NCBI GenBank assembly: GCA_030698375.1
Contig: JAUYLL010000129.1
Coordinates: forward strand, 1 to 64,000
Length of the DNA: 64,000 bases
Origin: Nocardioides sp.
GTDB taxonomy: Bacteria; Actinomycetota; Actinomycetes; Propionibacteriales; Nocardioidaceae
Direction: 5' to 3'
Every line of letters starts with the position of its first letter. The stretch's first letter is position 1. This document shows, piece after piece, positions 39,386 through 49,270 of the stretch. Below the pieces are notes generated by a model. The model ran no database searches. It worked only from the letters and a program-made list of their open reading frames with translations, and had not been told where the DNA came from. Position numbers and translations under genes: made by a program.

Positions 39386-40105
39386 GGACCTCGTGCCAGT
39401 GCTGCCGCCGACGACTCCGTCACCGTCGGACGCCCGGGCGCGGCGCTTGCGCTGCCGGGGTGGGGGCGCCAGGTGCGTGAATGAGCCCGCCGCGCTGTTC
39501 ATCGTCAGGATCACGGCGCGGTGCGGGGTGTAGCGGACCACCGAGAACGAGCCGGGGTCGACCATGATCCGCTGGAACTCGTCGAGGTGCAGGCCCAGCG
39601 CATCCGCCAGCACCGCCTTGATGAGGTCCCCGTGGCTGACGGCCACCCAGACCGCGTCGGCACCGTGCTCGTCCTCGACCCGCCGGTCCCACCGGCGCAC
39701 CGCCTCGACGCCGCGGGCCGACATCGCCGCGAGCGACTCCCCTTCAGGGAAGACCGCGGCGGACGGATGGGTCTGGACCGTGCGCCACAGCGGCTCCTTG
39801 GCGAGGGCCTTGATCTCGCGGCCGGTCCAGGCGCCGTAGTCGCACTCGAGGAGCCCCTTCTCCCGGTGCACGGGCACGCCCACGTCGGCCGCATGGCCTG
39901 CGAGGACACCGCGGACGGTCTCCCGGCAGCGCTCCAAGGGGCTGGTGACGACCGCGGCCAGCGGGAGCCCCGTGAGCCGCTCCCCCATCGCGCGCGCCTG
40001 CGCGGCGCCGTCGTCGTCGAGGTGCACGCCCTTCGACCGGCCGGCGAGGATGCCGCCGGTGTTCGCCGTGCTGCGCCCGTGCCGGGCCAGGATCACCGTC
40101 GCCAT
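39383..40105 (-). CDS. MSMEG_4193-family histidine phosphatase / phosphomutase
   Basis: 240 residues of the histidine phosphatase superfamily. The catalytic RHG motif is LARHGRSTANTGG; SPLERCRET supplies the second Arg; VSHGDLIKAV holds the second catalytic His. The C-terminal tail is basic then Gly/Ser-rich. Substrate unknown; the family is named as phosphomutase-like. Part of the actinobacterial cassette with DUF3090 and SCO1664 proteins. Own leaderless promoter (TAGCAT, 8 nt). Confidence 0.87.
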   Translation of the reverse strand: MATVILARHGRSTANTGGILAGRSKGVHLDDDGAAQARAMGERLTGLPLAAVVTSPLERCRETVRGVLAGHAADVGVPVHREKGLLECDYGAWTGREIKALAKEPLWRTVQTHPSAAVFPEGESLAAMSARGVEAVRRWDRRVEDEHGADAVWVAVSHGDLIKAVLADALGLHLDEFQRIMVDPGSFSVVRYTPHRAVILTMNSAAGSFTHLAPPPRQRKRRARASDGDGVVGGSTGTRS

Positions 40106-40113
40106 GGTCGCCG

Positions 40114-40119
40114 ATGCTA
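40114..40119 (-). promoter_or_regulatory. leaderless -10 box of the histidine phosphatase gene
   Basis: TAGCAT, 8-nt spacer, ATG start. Confidence 0.4.
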
Positions 40120-40123
40120 GACG

Positions 40124-40948
40124 CTAGGGCGTGAGCACCCCGGTAGAGAGGAGCACGAGCACCATCCCGCCCAGCGCGATGCGGTAGATCACGAACGGCG
40201 CGTAGGAGTGGGTCGTGACGTAGCGCAGCAGCCACGCGATCGCCGCGTAGCCGACCACGAACGACACCACCGTGGCGACCAGCGTGGGGACGACGCCGTA
40301 GGCGTTCTCACCCCCGGGGATCTCGGGGAGCTGGAAGAGCCCGGCCCCCACGACCGCGGGGATCGCGAGGAGGAAGGCGAAGCGGGTCGCCGCCTCGCGG
40401 TCGAAGCCGAGCAGCCGGCCCATGCTGATCGTGGCACCCGAGCGGGACACGCCCGGGACGAGGGCGAGCGCCTGCGCGAGTCCCATCAGCACGGCGCTGC
40501 GCAGCGTCATCCGCTCGATGGTCTTCTCGGTGCTGCCCACCCGGTCGGCTATGCCGAGCACGATGCCGAGCACGATGAGGGTGGTGCCGATGATCCAGAG
40601 GTTGCGGAAGTCGCGCTCGATGACGTCCTTGAGCGTGATGCCCAAGATGACGATCGGCAGGGACCCGACGATGATGAACCAGCCCATGCGGGAGTCGAAC
40701 GTGCCCCGGTGCTCGGGCCGGAAGACGGAGCGCACCCAGGCGTTGCCGATGCGCCAGATGTCGTTGCGGAAGTAGATGACCACGGCGAGCTCGGTGCCGA
40801 TCTGCACCACCGCGGTGAACGCGGCGCCCGGGTCGCCCCACCCGAACAGCTCGGGGAAGATCCGCAGGTGGGCGCTGCTGGAGATCGGCAGGAACTCGGT
40901 GAGCCCCTGGAGGGCGCCGAGGACCACGGCCTTGAGGAAGTCGAGCAC
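40124..40948 (-). CDS. uppP: undecaprenyl-diphosphatase
   Basis: 274 residues, multi-pass membrane protein. UppP (BacA) dephosphorylates undecaprenyl diphosphate so that the lipid carrier of peptidoglycan can be reused. Signature motifs: GLTEFLPISSSAHLRI (Glu-rich motif 1) and ALVPGVSRSGATISMGRLLG (PGxSRSG motif 2). GTG at 40948 has AGGAG about 9 nt upstream; a longer frame-open reading from 41224 is without similarity. Confidence 0.93.
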   Translation of the reverse strand: MLDFLKAVVLGALQGLTEFLPISSSAHLRIFPELFGWGDPGAAFTAVVQIGTELAVVIYFRNDIWRIGNAWVRSVFRPEHRGTFDSRMGWFIIVGSLPIVILGITLKDVIERDFRNLWIIGTTLIVLGIVLGIADRVGSTEKTIERMTLRSAVLMGLAQALALVPGVSRSGATISMGRLLGFDREAATRFAFLLAIPAVVGAGLFQLPEIPGGENAYGVVPTLVATVVSFVVGYAAIAWLLRYVTTHSYAPFVIYRIALGGMVLVLLSTGVLTP

Positions 40949-41065
40949 CGCGAGGGCTCCTGGGATCGAGCGGGACGAGGGCGGGCCCAGGCTACGCAGG
41001 TGCGACGGGACACCGGCGGAGGGCCCACCCGGCGAGCCGCCCGCGGTCCTGACCAGGCGTCCGGC

Positions 41066-41071
41066 TAGGTT
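41066..41071 (+). promoter_or_regulatory. leaderless -10 box of the aldo/keto reductase gene
   Basis: TAGGTT, 7-nt spacer, ATG start. Confidence 0.5.
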
Positions 41072-41078
41072 TCTGGTC

Positions 41079-42038
41079 ATGCAGCAGCGCTCGTTGGGCC
41101 GGTCCGGGCTGAGGGTCTCCCGCCTCGGGCTCGGTACCCTCACCTGGGGACGCGACACCGACGAGCACGAGGCGCGGGACCAGCTCACCAGCTTCGTCGA
41201 GGCCGGGGGCACGCTGCTCGACACGGCCGCCGGCTACGGCGACGGGGCCTCCGAGGAGCTCCTCGGCTCGCTCCTGGGCGAGGTCGTGGCCCGCGACGAC
41301 GTGGTCATTGCCACGAAGGCCGGCATCGGCCGGGTCCGCGGCGAGCGGGTCACCGACCTCTCGCGCGGACGCCTGCTGCGGACCCTGGACGCCTCCCTGC
41401 GGCGGCTGGGGGTCGACCAGGTCGACCTGTGGCAGGTGCACGCCTGGTCCGACGACGTCCCTCTCGAGGAGACCCTCGGTGCCCTCGACACGGCCGTCAG
41501 CACCGGCCGGGCGGCGTACGTCGGAGTGTCCAACCACAGCGGGTGGCAGCTGGCCCGCTCGGCGACGTGGCAGGAGTGCGGCCCGGGTCGTGCCCCGGTG
41601 ACGTCCCAGCAGGTGGAGTACTCGCTGCTCAACCGGACCATCGAGGCCGAGGTGCTGCCGGCGGCCCAGGCGCTCGGCGTCGGGGTGCTGCCCTGGTCGC
41701 CGCTCGGTCGCGGCGTGCTGACCGGCAAGTACCGCACCGGGACGCCTGCGGACTCTCGCGCGGCGTCGCCGCACTTCGCGAACTTCGTCGGCGCCTACCT
41801 CAACCCCCGCGGGCACCAGGTGGTGGAGGCCGTCGCCGCGGCCGCGGATGGGCTGGGCTGGTCGCCCACCGAGGTGGCCCTGGCCTGGGTGCGGGACCGG
41901 CCCGGCGTCACCGCGCCGATCCTTGGCGCCCGGACTGCGGCCCAGCTGCGGGGATCGCTCACGGTGGAGCACTGCACCCTGCCCGCGGAGATCGTCACCG
42001 CCCTCGATGACGTCTCGGGCGGCGAGGACGGCGCATGA
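41079..42038 (+). CDS. aldo/keto reductase
   Basis: 319 residues, NADPH-dependent TIM-barrel oxidoreductase. The start LGRSGLRVSRLGLGTLTWG, catalytic Asp-Tyr in LLDTAAGYGDGASEELLG, Lys in VIATKAG, and His in QVHAWSDD are all present, so it should be active. The cofactor-binding end is PILGARTAAQLRGSL. Closest in style to the YhdN/Gfo-like AKR12-13 group; the substrate is unknown. Its stop overlaps the next ATG by 4 nt. Confidence 0.9.
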   Translation: MQQRSLGRSGLRVSRLGLGTLTWGRDTDEHEARDQLTSFVEAGGTLLDTAAGYGDGASEELLGSLLGEVVARDDVVIATKAGIGRVRGERVTDLSRGRLLRTLDASLRRLGVDQVDLWQVHAWSDDVPLEETLGALDTAVSTGRAAYVGVSNHSGWQLARSATWQECGPGRAPVTSQQVEYSLLNRTIEAEVLPAAQALGVGVLPWSPLGRGVLTGKYRTGTPADSRAASPHFANFVGAYLNPRGHQVVEAVAAAADGLGWSPTEVALAWVRDRPGVTAPILGARTAAQLRGSLTVEHCTLPAEIVTALDDVSGGEDGA

Positions 42039-42283
42039 GCGCCCGACCCGACAAGGGCGCCCGGGCGCGGGAGCGCCAGGCGCTGCGGCCCGGTGTCGAG
42101 TTCGAGTTCGAGCGGTTGGTGCTCTCTCGCGACCACCCGCGCTCGGTTGTGACCCGGCTGCTCGTCGAGCGGGCAGAGAAGGGCGGGTGGGAGCTCGTGC
42201 GCGTCCGCATCTCGTCGGACGGCACCCGGCGGGTGGTGCTGCGTCGGCGCATCATCCGGCAGCGCGCGACGCTGCCGGCCTGA
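42035..42283 (+). CDS. small DUF5703-like protein
   Basis: 82 residues, basic. The sequence VEFEFERLVLSRDHPRSVVTRLLVERAEKGGWELVRVRISSDGTRRVVLRRRII fits a conserved actinobacterial small family of unknown function (DUF5703 by memory). Translationally coupled to the aldo/keto reductase by ATGA. No membrane segment; a beta-alpha-beta fold is likely. Confidence 0.75.
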   Translation: MSARPDKGARARERQALRPGVEFEFERLVLSRDHPRSVVTRLLVERAEKGGWELVRVRISSDGTRRVVLRRRIIRQRATLPA

Positions 42284-42295
42284 GCGCCGAGCCCG

Positions 42296-43624
42296 TCAGA
42301 TGCCGTCGAGGAAGCGGTCGAAGACCCGGGCACCGAACTCGAGGGCATCGACGGGAACCCGCTCGTCGACACCGTGGAAGAGGGCGGTGAAGTCGAGGTC
42401 GGCGGGCAGCCGCAGCGGCGCGAAGCCGTAGGAGCGCATCCCCAGCTTGCGGAAGTGCTTGGCGTCGGTGCCGCCGCTCATGAGGTACGGCGCCACGAGC
42501 GCGTCGGGGTCCTCGGCGAGCAGCGAACGGGTCATCGCGTCGACGAGGTGACCGTCGTACGGGGTCTCCCAGGGCTGCTGGTGGCTGACGAAGTCGTAGG
42601 AGACGTGCTCCCCGCAGAGCTCGGCCATCGTGGCGAAGAACTCGTCCTCGAAGCCGGGGAGGAACCGGCCGTCGACGTGGGCGGTGGCCTCGGTCGGGAT
42701 GACGTTGACCTTGTAGCCCGCCTCGAGCATCGTCGGGTTGGCGGTGTTGCGGATGACCGCCCCGAGCATCCGGGCGGCGCTGCCGAACTCCTCGATGAGC
42801 GCGTCCGCGTTCTCGGGCGTGGCCGCGGTGCCGGCCAGCTCGCCGATCGAGGCGAGGAGCACCTCCATGGTGGGCGTGAGCCGGACCGGCCAGTCGTGGG
42901 CACCGATGCGGGCGACCGCGGAAGCCAGCTCGGTGACGGCGTTCTCGCGGTTGATCATCGACCCGTGCCCGGCACGGCCGCGGGAGGTCAGCCGCATCCA
43001 GGCCATCCCCTTCTCGGCGGCCTCGATGAGGTAGACGCGTCGTCCACGCACCGTGGCGCTGAAGCCGCCGACCTCGCCGATGGCCTCGGTGCAGTCGGCC
43101 AGCCAGTCGGCGTGCCGCTCGACCAGGATCTCCGCCCCCTGGTGGCCGCCGGCTTCCTCGTCGGCGGTGAAGCAGAGGACGGTGGGCCGTTGCGGGAGCG
43201 CCCCGGCCCTCGTGCGCGCCCGCACGCAGGAGAGCAGCATGGCGTCGAAGTCCTTCATGTCGACCGCGCCAGGGCCCCAGAGGTAGCCGTCCTTGATCTG
43301 CCCGGAGAACGGGTGGACGGCCCAGTCCTCGGCGTCGGCGGGCACGACGTCGAGGTGCCCGTGGAGGAGCAGCGGGTCCCCGTCCCCCTCGCCCCAGCGG
43401 GCCAGGACGTTGGCGCGGCCGGGCGTCCCCTCGACGATCGTCGCCTCGATGCCGACCTCGTCGAGCAGGCTGGCCACGTGCTCCGCCGCCTTGCGCTCCC
43501 CCGGCCCGGAGGAGTCGCCGTAGTTCGTGGTGTCGATGCGGATCAGGTCGCGACAGATGTCGACCACCTCGGCGGCCGGGTCGTAGCCGCGCTCGTCGCT
43601 CCCGAGGTCCGTGCGGGTCTCCAT
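42296..43624 (-). CDS. M20-family metallopeptidase (DapE/ArgE-like)
   Basis: 442 residues. Zinc-dependent amidohydrolase of the M20/M25/M40 group. Metal ligands: LLLHGHLDVVPAD (His, Asp), GPGAVDMKDF (bridging Asp), FTADEEAGGHQG (Glu-Glu), and the late His in FTALFHGVDERV. A dimerisation domain lies in the middle (AGHGSMINRENAV). It corresponds to the mycobacterial dapE2-type dipeptidase near this locus. Real substrate unknown (dipeptide or N-acyl amino acid). No clear -10 box close to the ATG. Confidence 0.9.
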   Translation of the reverse strand: METRTDLGSDERGYDPAAEVVDICRDLIRIDTTNYGDSSGPGERKAAEHVASLLDEVGIEATIVEGTPGRANVLARWGEGDGDPLLLHGHLDVVPADAEDWAVHPFSGQIKDGYLWGPGAVDMKDFDAMLLSCVRARTRAGALPQRPTVLCFTADEEAGGHQGAEILVERHADWLADCTEAIGEVGGFSATVRGRRVYLIEAAEKGMAWMRLTSRGRAGHGSMINRENAVTELASAVARIGAHDWPVRLTPTMEVLLASIGELAGTAATPENADALIEEFGSAARMLGAVIRNTANPTMLEAGYKVNVIPTEATAHVDGRFLPGFEDEFFATMAELCGEHVSYDFVSHQQPWETPYDGHLVDAMTRSLLAEDPDALVAPYLMSGGTDAKHFRKLGMRSYGFAPLRLPADLDFTALFHGVDERVPVDALEFGARVFDRFLDGI

Positions 43625-43678
43625 GACGCCATGGTGACACGGAGGTCCAGCCGCGTGACGTCGTGAGGTCGGGGCCTT

Positions 43679-44248
43679 TCAGCGACTGCTGCGGGCGGTG
43701 CGACCGCGGGTGATGCCCACGAGCTCCTGGCAGAGCGGGTCGTCGTCCGTGCGGGGCCAGACGAGAGCGACGGTGGTGGGCTCGGCGTCGGTGACCGGGC
43801 GCCAGGCGAGGTCCTTGCGCTGGTGGGCGCGGGCGACCGACATCGGCACGAGCAGCAGGCCCTGGCCCGCGGCGACGACGGCGATCCGCTGGGCGGTACT
43901 CGACCCCGGCGGCAGGTCGTCGGCGGACAGCAGCTCCTCGGCGACGTCGGCCAGCTCGACCTCGTCGACGGCGGTGACGAGGTGGTCGGCCGGCACCACG
44001 ACCACCGGCTGCTCCTCGTAGAGGCGGACCACGTGCAGGTCCGCCGGAGCGAGGTTCCCGGCGGCCTGGAGCGGGAGCCGGGCGAAGACCATCCGGGCGC
44101 GGCCGTCCGCGAGGGCGACGGTCTGCTCGCCCTCCTCCAGCGGTACGCCGACCAGTGCTGGGGTGCGCACCCGTTCGGCCCAGACCCGGAACCACTTCGT
44201 CGGGACGACGCCGGGCACCAGGCCGACGGGGAACGTGGAGGCAGGCAC
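43679..44248 (-). CDS. LysR-type effector-binding domain without a DNA-binding domain
   Basis: 189 residues. The whole protein corresponds to the periplasmic-binding-like effector domain of LysR regulators (LVPGVVPTKWFRVWAE ... GRARMVFARLPL ... EEQPVVVVPADHLV ... AAGQGLLLVPMSVARAH). The N-terminal helix-turn-helix is absent and the upstream region codes no such helix in any frame I checked. GTG start with TACGAT 6 nt upstream, so this is an intact short gene, not a fragment. It may sense a small molecule or modulate another LysR protein. Confidence 0.8.
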   Translation of the reverse strand: MPASTFPVGLVPGVVPTKWFRVWAERVRTPALVGVPLEEGEQTVALADGRARMVFARLPLQAAGNLAPADLHVVRLYEEQPVVVVPADHLVTAVDEVELADVAEELLSADDLPPGSSTAQRIAVVAAGQGLLLVPMSVARAHQRKDLAWRPVTDAEPTTVALVWPRTDDDPLCQELVGITRGRTARSSR

Positions 44249-44254
44249 GCGAGG

Positions 44255-44260
44255 ATCGTA
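44255..44260 (-). promoter_or_regulatory. leaderless -10 box of the LysR-effector gene
   Basis: TACGAT, 6-nt spacer, GTG start. Confidence 0.5.
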
Positions 44261-44330
44261 CGGCCGGTGGCAGGTCAGGTCCCGGCCGGCCGGAGTCCTC
44301 AGGTCGCCCCTGCCGTGCATGGGCAAGCAG

Positions 44331-44366
44331 AAGAGGCGCCGGGACCCGCAGGTCCCGGCGCCTCTT
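44331..44366 (-). terminator. 16-bp perfect hairpin after tRNA-Leu
   Basis: AAGAGGCGCCGGGACC (44331-44346) pairs perfectly with GGTCCCGGCGCCTCTT (44351-44366), loop CGCA. It begins 5 nt past the tRNA 3' end. No T-tract follows, which is usual for actinobacterial terminators. Confidence 0.75.
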
Positions 44367-44370
44367 CCGA

Positions 44371-44459
44371 TGGTGTCCGAGGGGGGACTTGAACCCCCAC
44401 GCCCGATAAAGGGCACTAGCACCTCAAGCTAGCGCGTCTGCCTATTCCGCCACCCGGAC
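44371..44459 (-). tRNA. tRNA-Leu, anticodon GAG
   Basis: 89 nt including an encoded CCA end. Acceptor stem GTCCGGG pairs with CTCGGAC, with one G-U. D-arm GGTGGCGGAATAGGC; anticodon stem CTAGC/GCTAG with loop TTGAGGT gives anticodon GAG (reads CUC, CUU). A long variable arm (GCCCTTTATCGGGC) marks a class II tRNA. T-arm GGGGGTTCAAGTCCCCC is canonical. Confidence 0.95.
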
Positions 44460-44573
44460 ACGGGTGTTGCGCCGTCGCAGCTCCCGGCGGGCCGGATGCT
44501 CGAGCGCGGGCGCAACTGTAGCAAAGGGGCACCGGTTCCCGCGCATCGGTCGGCCGGGGCCAGGACGCACCGC

Positions 44574-46591
<2,018 letters not shown>

Positions 46592-46595
46592 GGCG

Positions 46596-47405
46596 TCAGC
46601 CCTTGCGGGGCGGCAGCGGGACGAACCCCGAGGTGCGTTCGACGTACTCCTTGTAGCCCGGGCGGCGGGAGGCCATGTCCTTCTCCAGGAGCGGCTTCCC
46701 GGTCCCCTTGGCCAGCAGGAAGGTCATGAAGACCGGGGAGAGGATCGTGAGCACGGCCGGCCACGCATCCGCAGCGACCAGGAAGATGCCCCACCACACG
46801 CACGCATCGCCGAAGTAGTTCGGGTGCCGGGTGTAGCGCCACAGCCCGGTGTCGAGCACCTGGCCCTTGGTCGAGGGATCCTTGCGGAAGCGGTCGAGCT
46901 GGTGGTCGCCGACGGTCTCGAAGAACAGGCCGACCGCCCACACCGCGACGCCGACCCACGCGACCCAGCCGAGCGACGCGTCGAGCAGCATCCCCACCTG
47001 CACCGGCAGGGAGATGAACCACATCGAGACGGCCTGCGTGAGGTAGACCCGCGTGACGGCGTGGACGGTCGGGTTGCCCGGCGCCTTGGCCATCAGCTCC
47101 TCGTAGCGGGGGTCCTCGCCGTGGCCGCGCGAGCGCTGGCCGATGTGCCAGGCCAGCCTGGTCCCCCAGAGCCCGGTGATGACGAGCAGCAGGAGCCCAC
47201 GCCCGTCGTCGACGTCGGTCGCGCTTCGTGCGACGGCGTAGGAGGTGGCCGCGACGATGACGAAGCCGAGGCCCCAGGTCACGTCGACGACCGCGTGCTT
47301 GCCGACGCGCAGCGCGACCACGAGCGTGGACGCGAACGTCACGAGGATCGCCGCGGCGGTGACGGGGAGCAGGACCAGCAGGTCACTGGTGTCGAGGGCT
47401 CCCAC
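46596..47405 (-). CDS. DUF1295 membrane protein (steroid 5-alpha reductase-like)
   Basis: 269 residues with about six membrane segments and the C-terminal block LWRYTRHPNYFGDACVWWG, typical of DUF1295 and related isoprenylcysteine methyltransferase-fold proteins. Reductase or methyltransferase activity is not established. The GTG follows the cyclopropane-synthase stop by 3 nt; the pair recurs in other bacteria and suggests a membrane-lipid modification step. Ends in a basic tail. Confidence 0.87.
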   Translation of the reverse strand: MGALDTSDLLVLLPVTAAAILVTFASTLVVALRVGKHAVVDVTWGLGFVIVAATSYAVARSATDVDDGRGLLLLVITGLWGTRLAWHIGQRSRGHGEDPRYEELMAKAPGNPTVHAVTRVYLTQAVSMWFISLPVQVGMLLDASLGWVAWVGVAVWAVGLFFETVGDHQLDRFRKDPSTKGQVLDTGLWRYTRHPNYFGDACVWWGIFLVAADAWPAVLTILSPVFMTFLLAKGTGKPLLEKDMASRRPGYKEYVERTSGFVPLPPRKG

Positions 47406-47408
47406 GGC

Positions 47409-48710
47409 TCAGACCTCCCGCACGGCGGGCATCTCGCTGCGGCCACCGGGGTGCGGCTTCACTGCGAGGACCTGGTCGACCCCCATGCGGCCCTCCTCGA
47501 ACGCCAGGGCGCCGCCGACGAGGTAGAGGCGCCACACCCGGGCCATCTCCTCACCGACCATGCCCACCACGTCGTCCCAGTGCGAGTCGAACGTGGCGTA
47601 CCAGGCGTCGACGGTGCGCACGTAGTGCTCGCGCATCGCGTGCACGTCGCGCACCTCGAGACCGGCCTGCTCGATGAGGTCGACGGTGCGGCCGACGGGA
47701 CGCATGTGCATGTCGGGGGCGATGAACGCCTCGATGAACGGACCTCCGCCCGGTCGGGTGGTGCGCGACATCTGCTGGATCACCATGCGCCCGCCCGGGC
47801 GCAGGAGGCGGTGGATCTGGCCGGCGTACGTCGGGTAGTTCTTCTCCCCCACGTGCTCACCCATCTCGATGGAGCTGATCGTGTCGAAGGGACCATCGAC
47901 GACGTCGCGGTAGTCCTGCAACCGGATCTCGACCCTGTCCTCCAGGCCCCGCTCGGCGATGCGGGCGTCGATGAACGCCTTCTGCTCGGCGGAGATCGTC
48001 ACCCCCACCACCCGTGCGCCGTGCTCCTCGGCGACGTGCAGGGCCATCGACCCCCACCCGCAGCCGATGTCGAGGTGCCGGTCCCCCGGACCGACCCCGA
48101 GCTTGCGGCAGACCAGCTCGAGCTTGTCCCGTTGCGCGTCCTCGAGGGTGTACCCGGGCTCCTCGGAGGTGAAGTACGCCGAGGAGTAGGCCATGTGCGG
48201 GTCGAGGATGAAGGCGTAGAACTCGTTGGAGAGGTCGTAGTGGTGGGCGATGGCATCGCGGTCGCGGGTCAGGCTGTGCAGGCGGCCGCGCAGGCGTGCC
48301 TGCGTGACCGGCGGGGCCGGTGGCCGCGCCACCGCCCCGAGGCGCACCGCGAGACGCAGTCCGGCAGCGATCGTGGCGGGAGTGAGGCGGCGCGCGGCGC
48401 CGTGCTCCCGCACGGTGGCCCAGAGCCGGCGGAACCCGTCGAGGAGGTCGCCCTCGACGTCGATCTCCCCGGTGACGTAGGCCTGCGCCAGCCCCAGCTC
48501 CCCCGGTCGGTACAGCATCCGTGTGAGGGCCTGCGGTGTGCGGACGGCCAGCGTGGGCGCACCGGCGGGGCCGGCCTCGCTGCCGTCCCAGGCCTTGATC
48601 CGGATCGGGAGGTGCCCGCGGAACATCGGGCCGACCAGGGCTGCGATCTGGTCCGCGACCGGGGCGGCTGGCGTCGGAGAGGTGGTCGTGTGGTCCTGCA
48701 CGGCGGTCAT
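47409..48710 (-). CDS. cyclopropane-fatty-acid-synthase-family methyltransferase
   Basis: 433 residues. An N-terminal lipid-binding region (RPGELGLAQAYVTGEIDVEGD) precedes a SAM-dependent methyltransferase: HYDLSNEFYAFILDPHMAYSSAYF, motif I LDIGCGWGSMALHVA, and SIEMGEHVGEKNYP with the conserved acidic residue. It adds a methylene or methyl group to unsaturated acyl chains. ATG at 48710 is chosen; a TTG 21 nt upstream is also open. It precedes the DUF1295 gene by 3 nt. Confidence 0.88.
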   Translation of the reverse strand: MTAVQDHTTTSPTPAAPVADQIAALVGPMFRGHLPIRIKAWDGSEAGPAGAPTLAVRTPQALTRMLYRPGELGLAQAYVTGEIDVEGDLLDGFRRLWATVREHGAARRLTPATIAAGLRLAVRLGAVARPPAPPVTQARLRGRLHSLTRDRDAIAHHYDLSNEFYAFILDPHMAYSSAYFTSEEPGYTLEDAQRDKLELVCRKLGVGPGDRHLDIGCGWGSMALHVAEEHGARVVGVTISAEQKAFIDARIAERGLEDRVEIRLQDYRDVVDGPFDTISSIEMGEHVGEKNYPTYAGQIHRLLRPGGRMVIQQMSRTTRPGGGPFIEAFIAPDMHMRPVGRTVDLIEQAGLEVRDVHAMREHYVRTVDAWYATFDSHWDDVVGMVGEEMARVWRLYLVGGALAFEEGRMGVDQVLAVKPHPGGRSEMPAVREV

Positions 48711-48764
48711 CGGGGCCTCTCGGATGGGCAACGGGTGCGCGTCGGTAGGTGACCGGTAGAGCGG

Positions 48765-49211
48765 TCAGGCGTGGTTCGTCCCGGGTGGCGGACCGGTTGG
48801 GTCGTCGGGCGGGGGCACCAGCTCGGGACGTCCGAAGACGACGGCTGCGTCGCGTGCCGACGGGGTGCCGAGGTCCGGGTCCGCCCCGTGCGTGAGCAGC
48901 ACCCGGACCACCTCGTCCTCGCCCTTGAAGACCGCGCCGGCCAAGGGGCTCTGCCCCCGGTCGTTGAGGCGGTCGACGTCGGCGCCACGCTCGGCGAGCA
49001 GCCGGGTCGCGGCGGCATGGCCGTGGTAGGCGGCGAGCATGAGCAAGGAATTGCCCTGCGGGTCGCTGAGGTCGCGCGGCACGCCGACGTCGAGCGCCTG
49101 GGTCAGCAGGGCGGTCTCGCCGGTCCGGGCCAGGGCGAGAACCTGGTGGGCGAGCTCGACCACGCGGGGATCGGGCTCTCCCGCGGCCGCGTCAAGTCCC
49201 GTGGCGCTCAT
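48765..49211 (-). CDS. ankyrin-repeat protein
   Basis: 148 residues with three ankyrin units: DPQGNSLLMLAAYHGHAAATRLLAERGADV, DRLNDRGQSPLAGAVFKGEDEVVRVLLTHGADP and a degenerate last repeat. No signal peptide; the C-terminus is Pro-rich. Such small ankyrin proteins bind partners; in catalase neighbourhoods some are thought to aid the enzyme, but the catalase here is 8 kb away. No partner can be named. Confidence 0.87.
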   Translation of the reverse strand: MSATGLDAAAGEPDPRVVELAHQVLALARTGETALLTQALDVGVPRDLSDPQGNSLLMLAAYHGHAAATRLLAERGADVDRLNDRGQSPLAGAVFKGEDEVVRVLLTHGADPDLGTPSARDAAVVFGRPELVPPPDDPTGPPPGTNHA

Positions 49212-49258
49212 CGGCCGAGTCTCGCACGGGGCTGGCTGCCTCCTGAGGAGTCTCGCTC

Positions 49259-49264
49259 TAGGCT
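49259..49264 (+). promoter_or_regulatory. leaderless -10 box of galK
   Basis: TAGGCT, 6-nt spacer, GTG start. Confidence 0.55.
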
Positions 49265-49270
49265 CCCGGG

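Noticed and set aside
44331-44366. Perfect inverted repeat next to the tRNA as an integration site or IS end
   Set aside because: No duplicate copy, integrase or transposase is near; position right after the tRNA fits a terminator.
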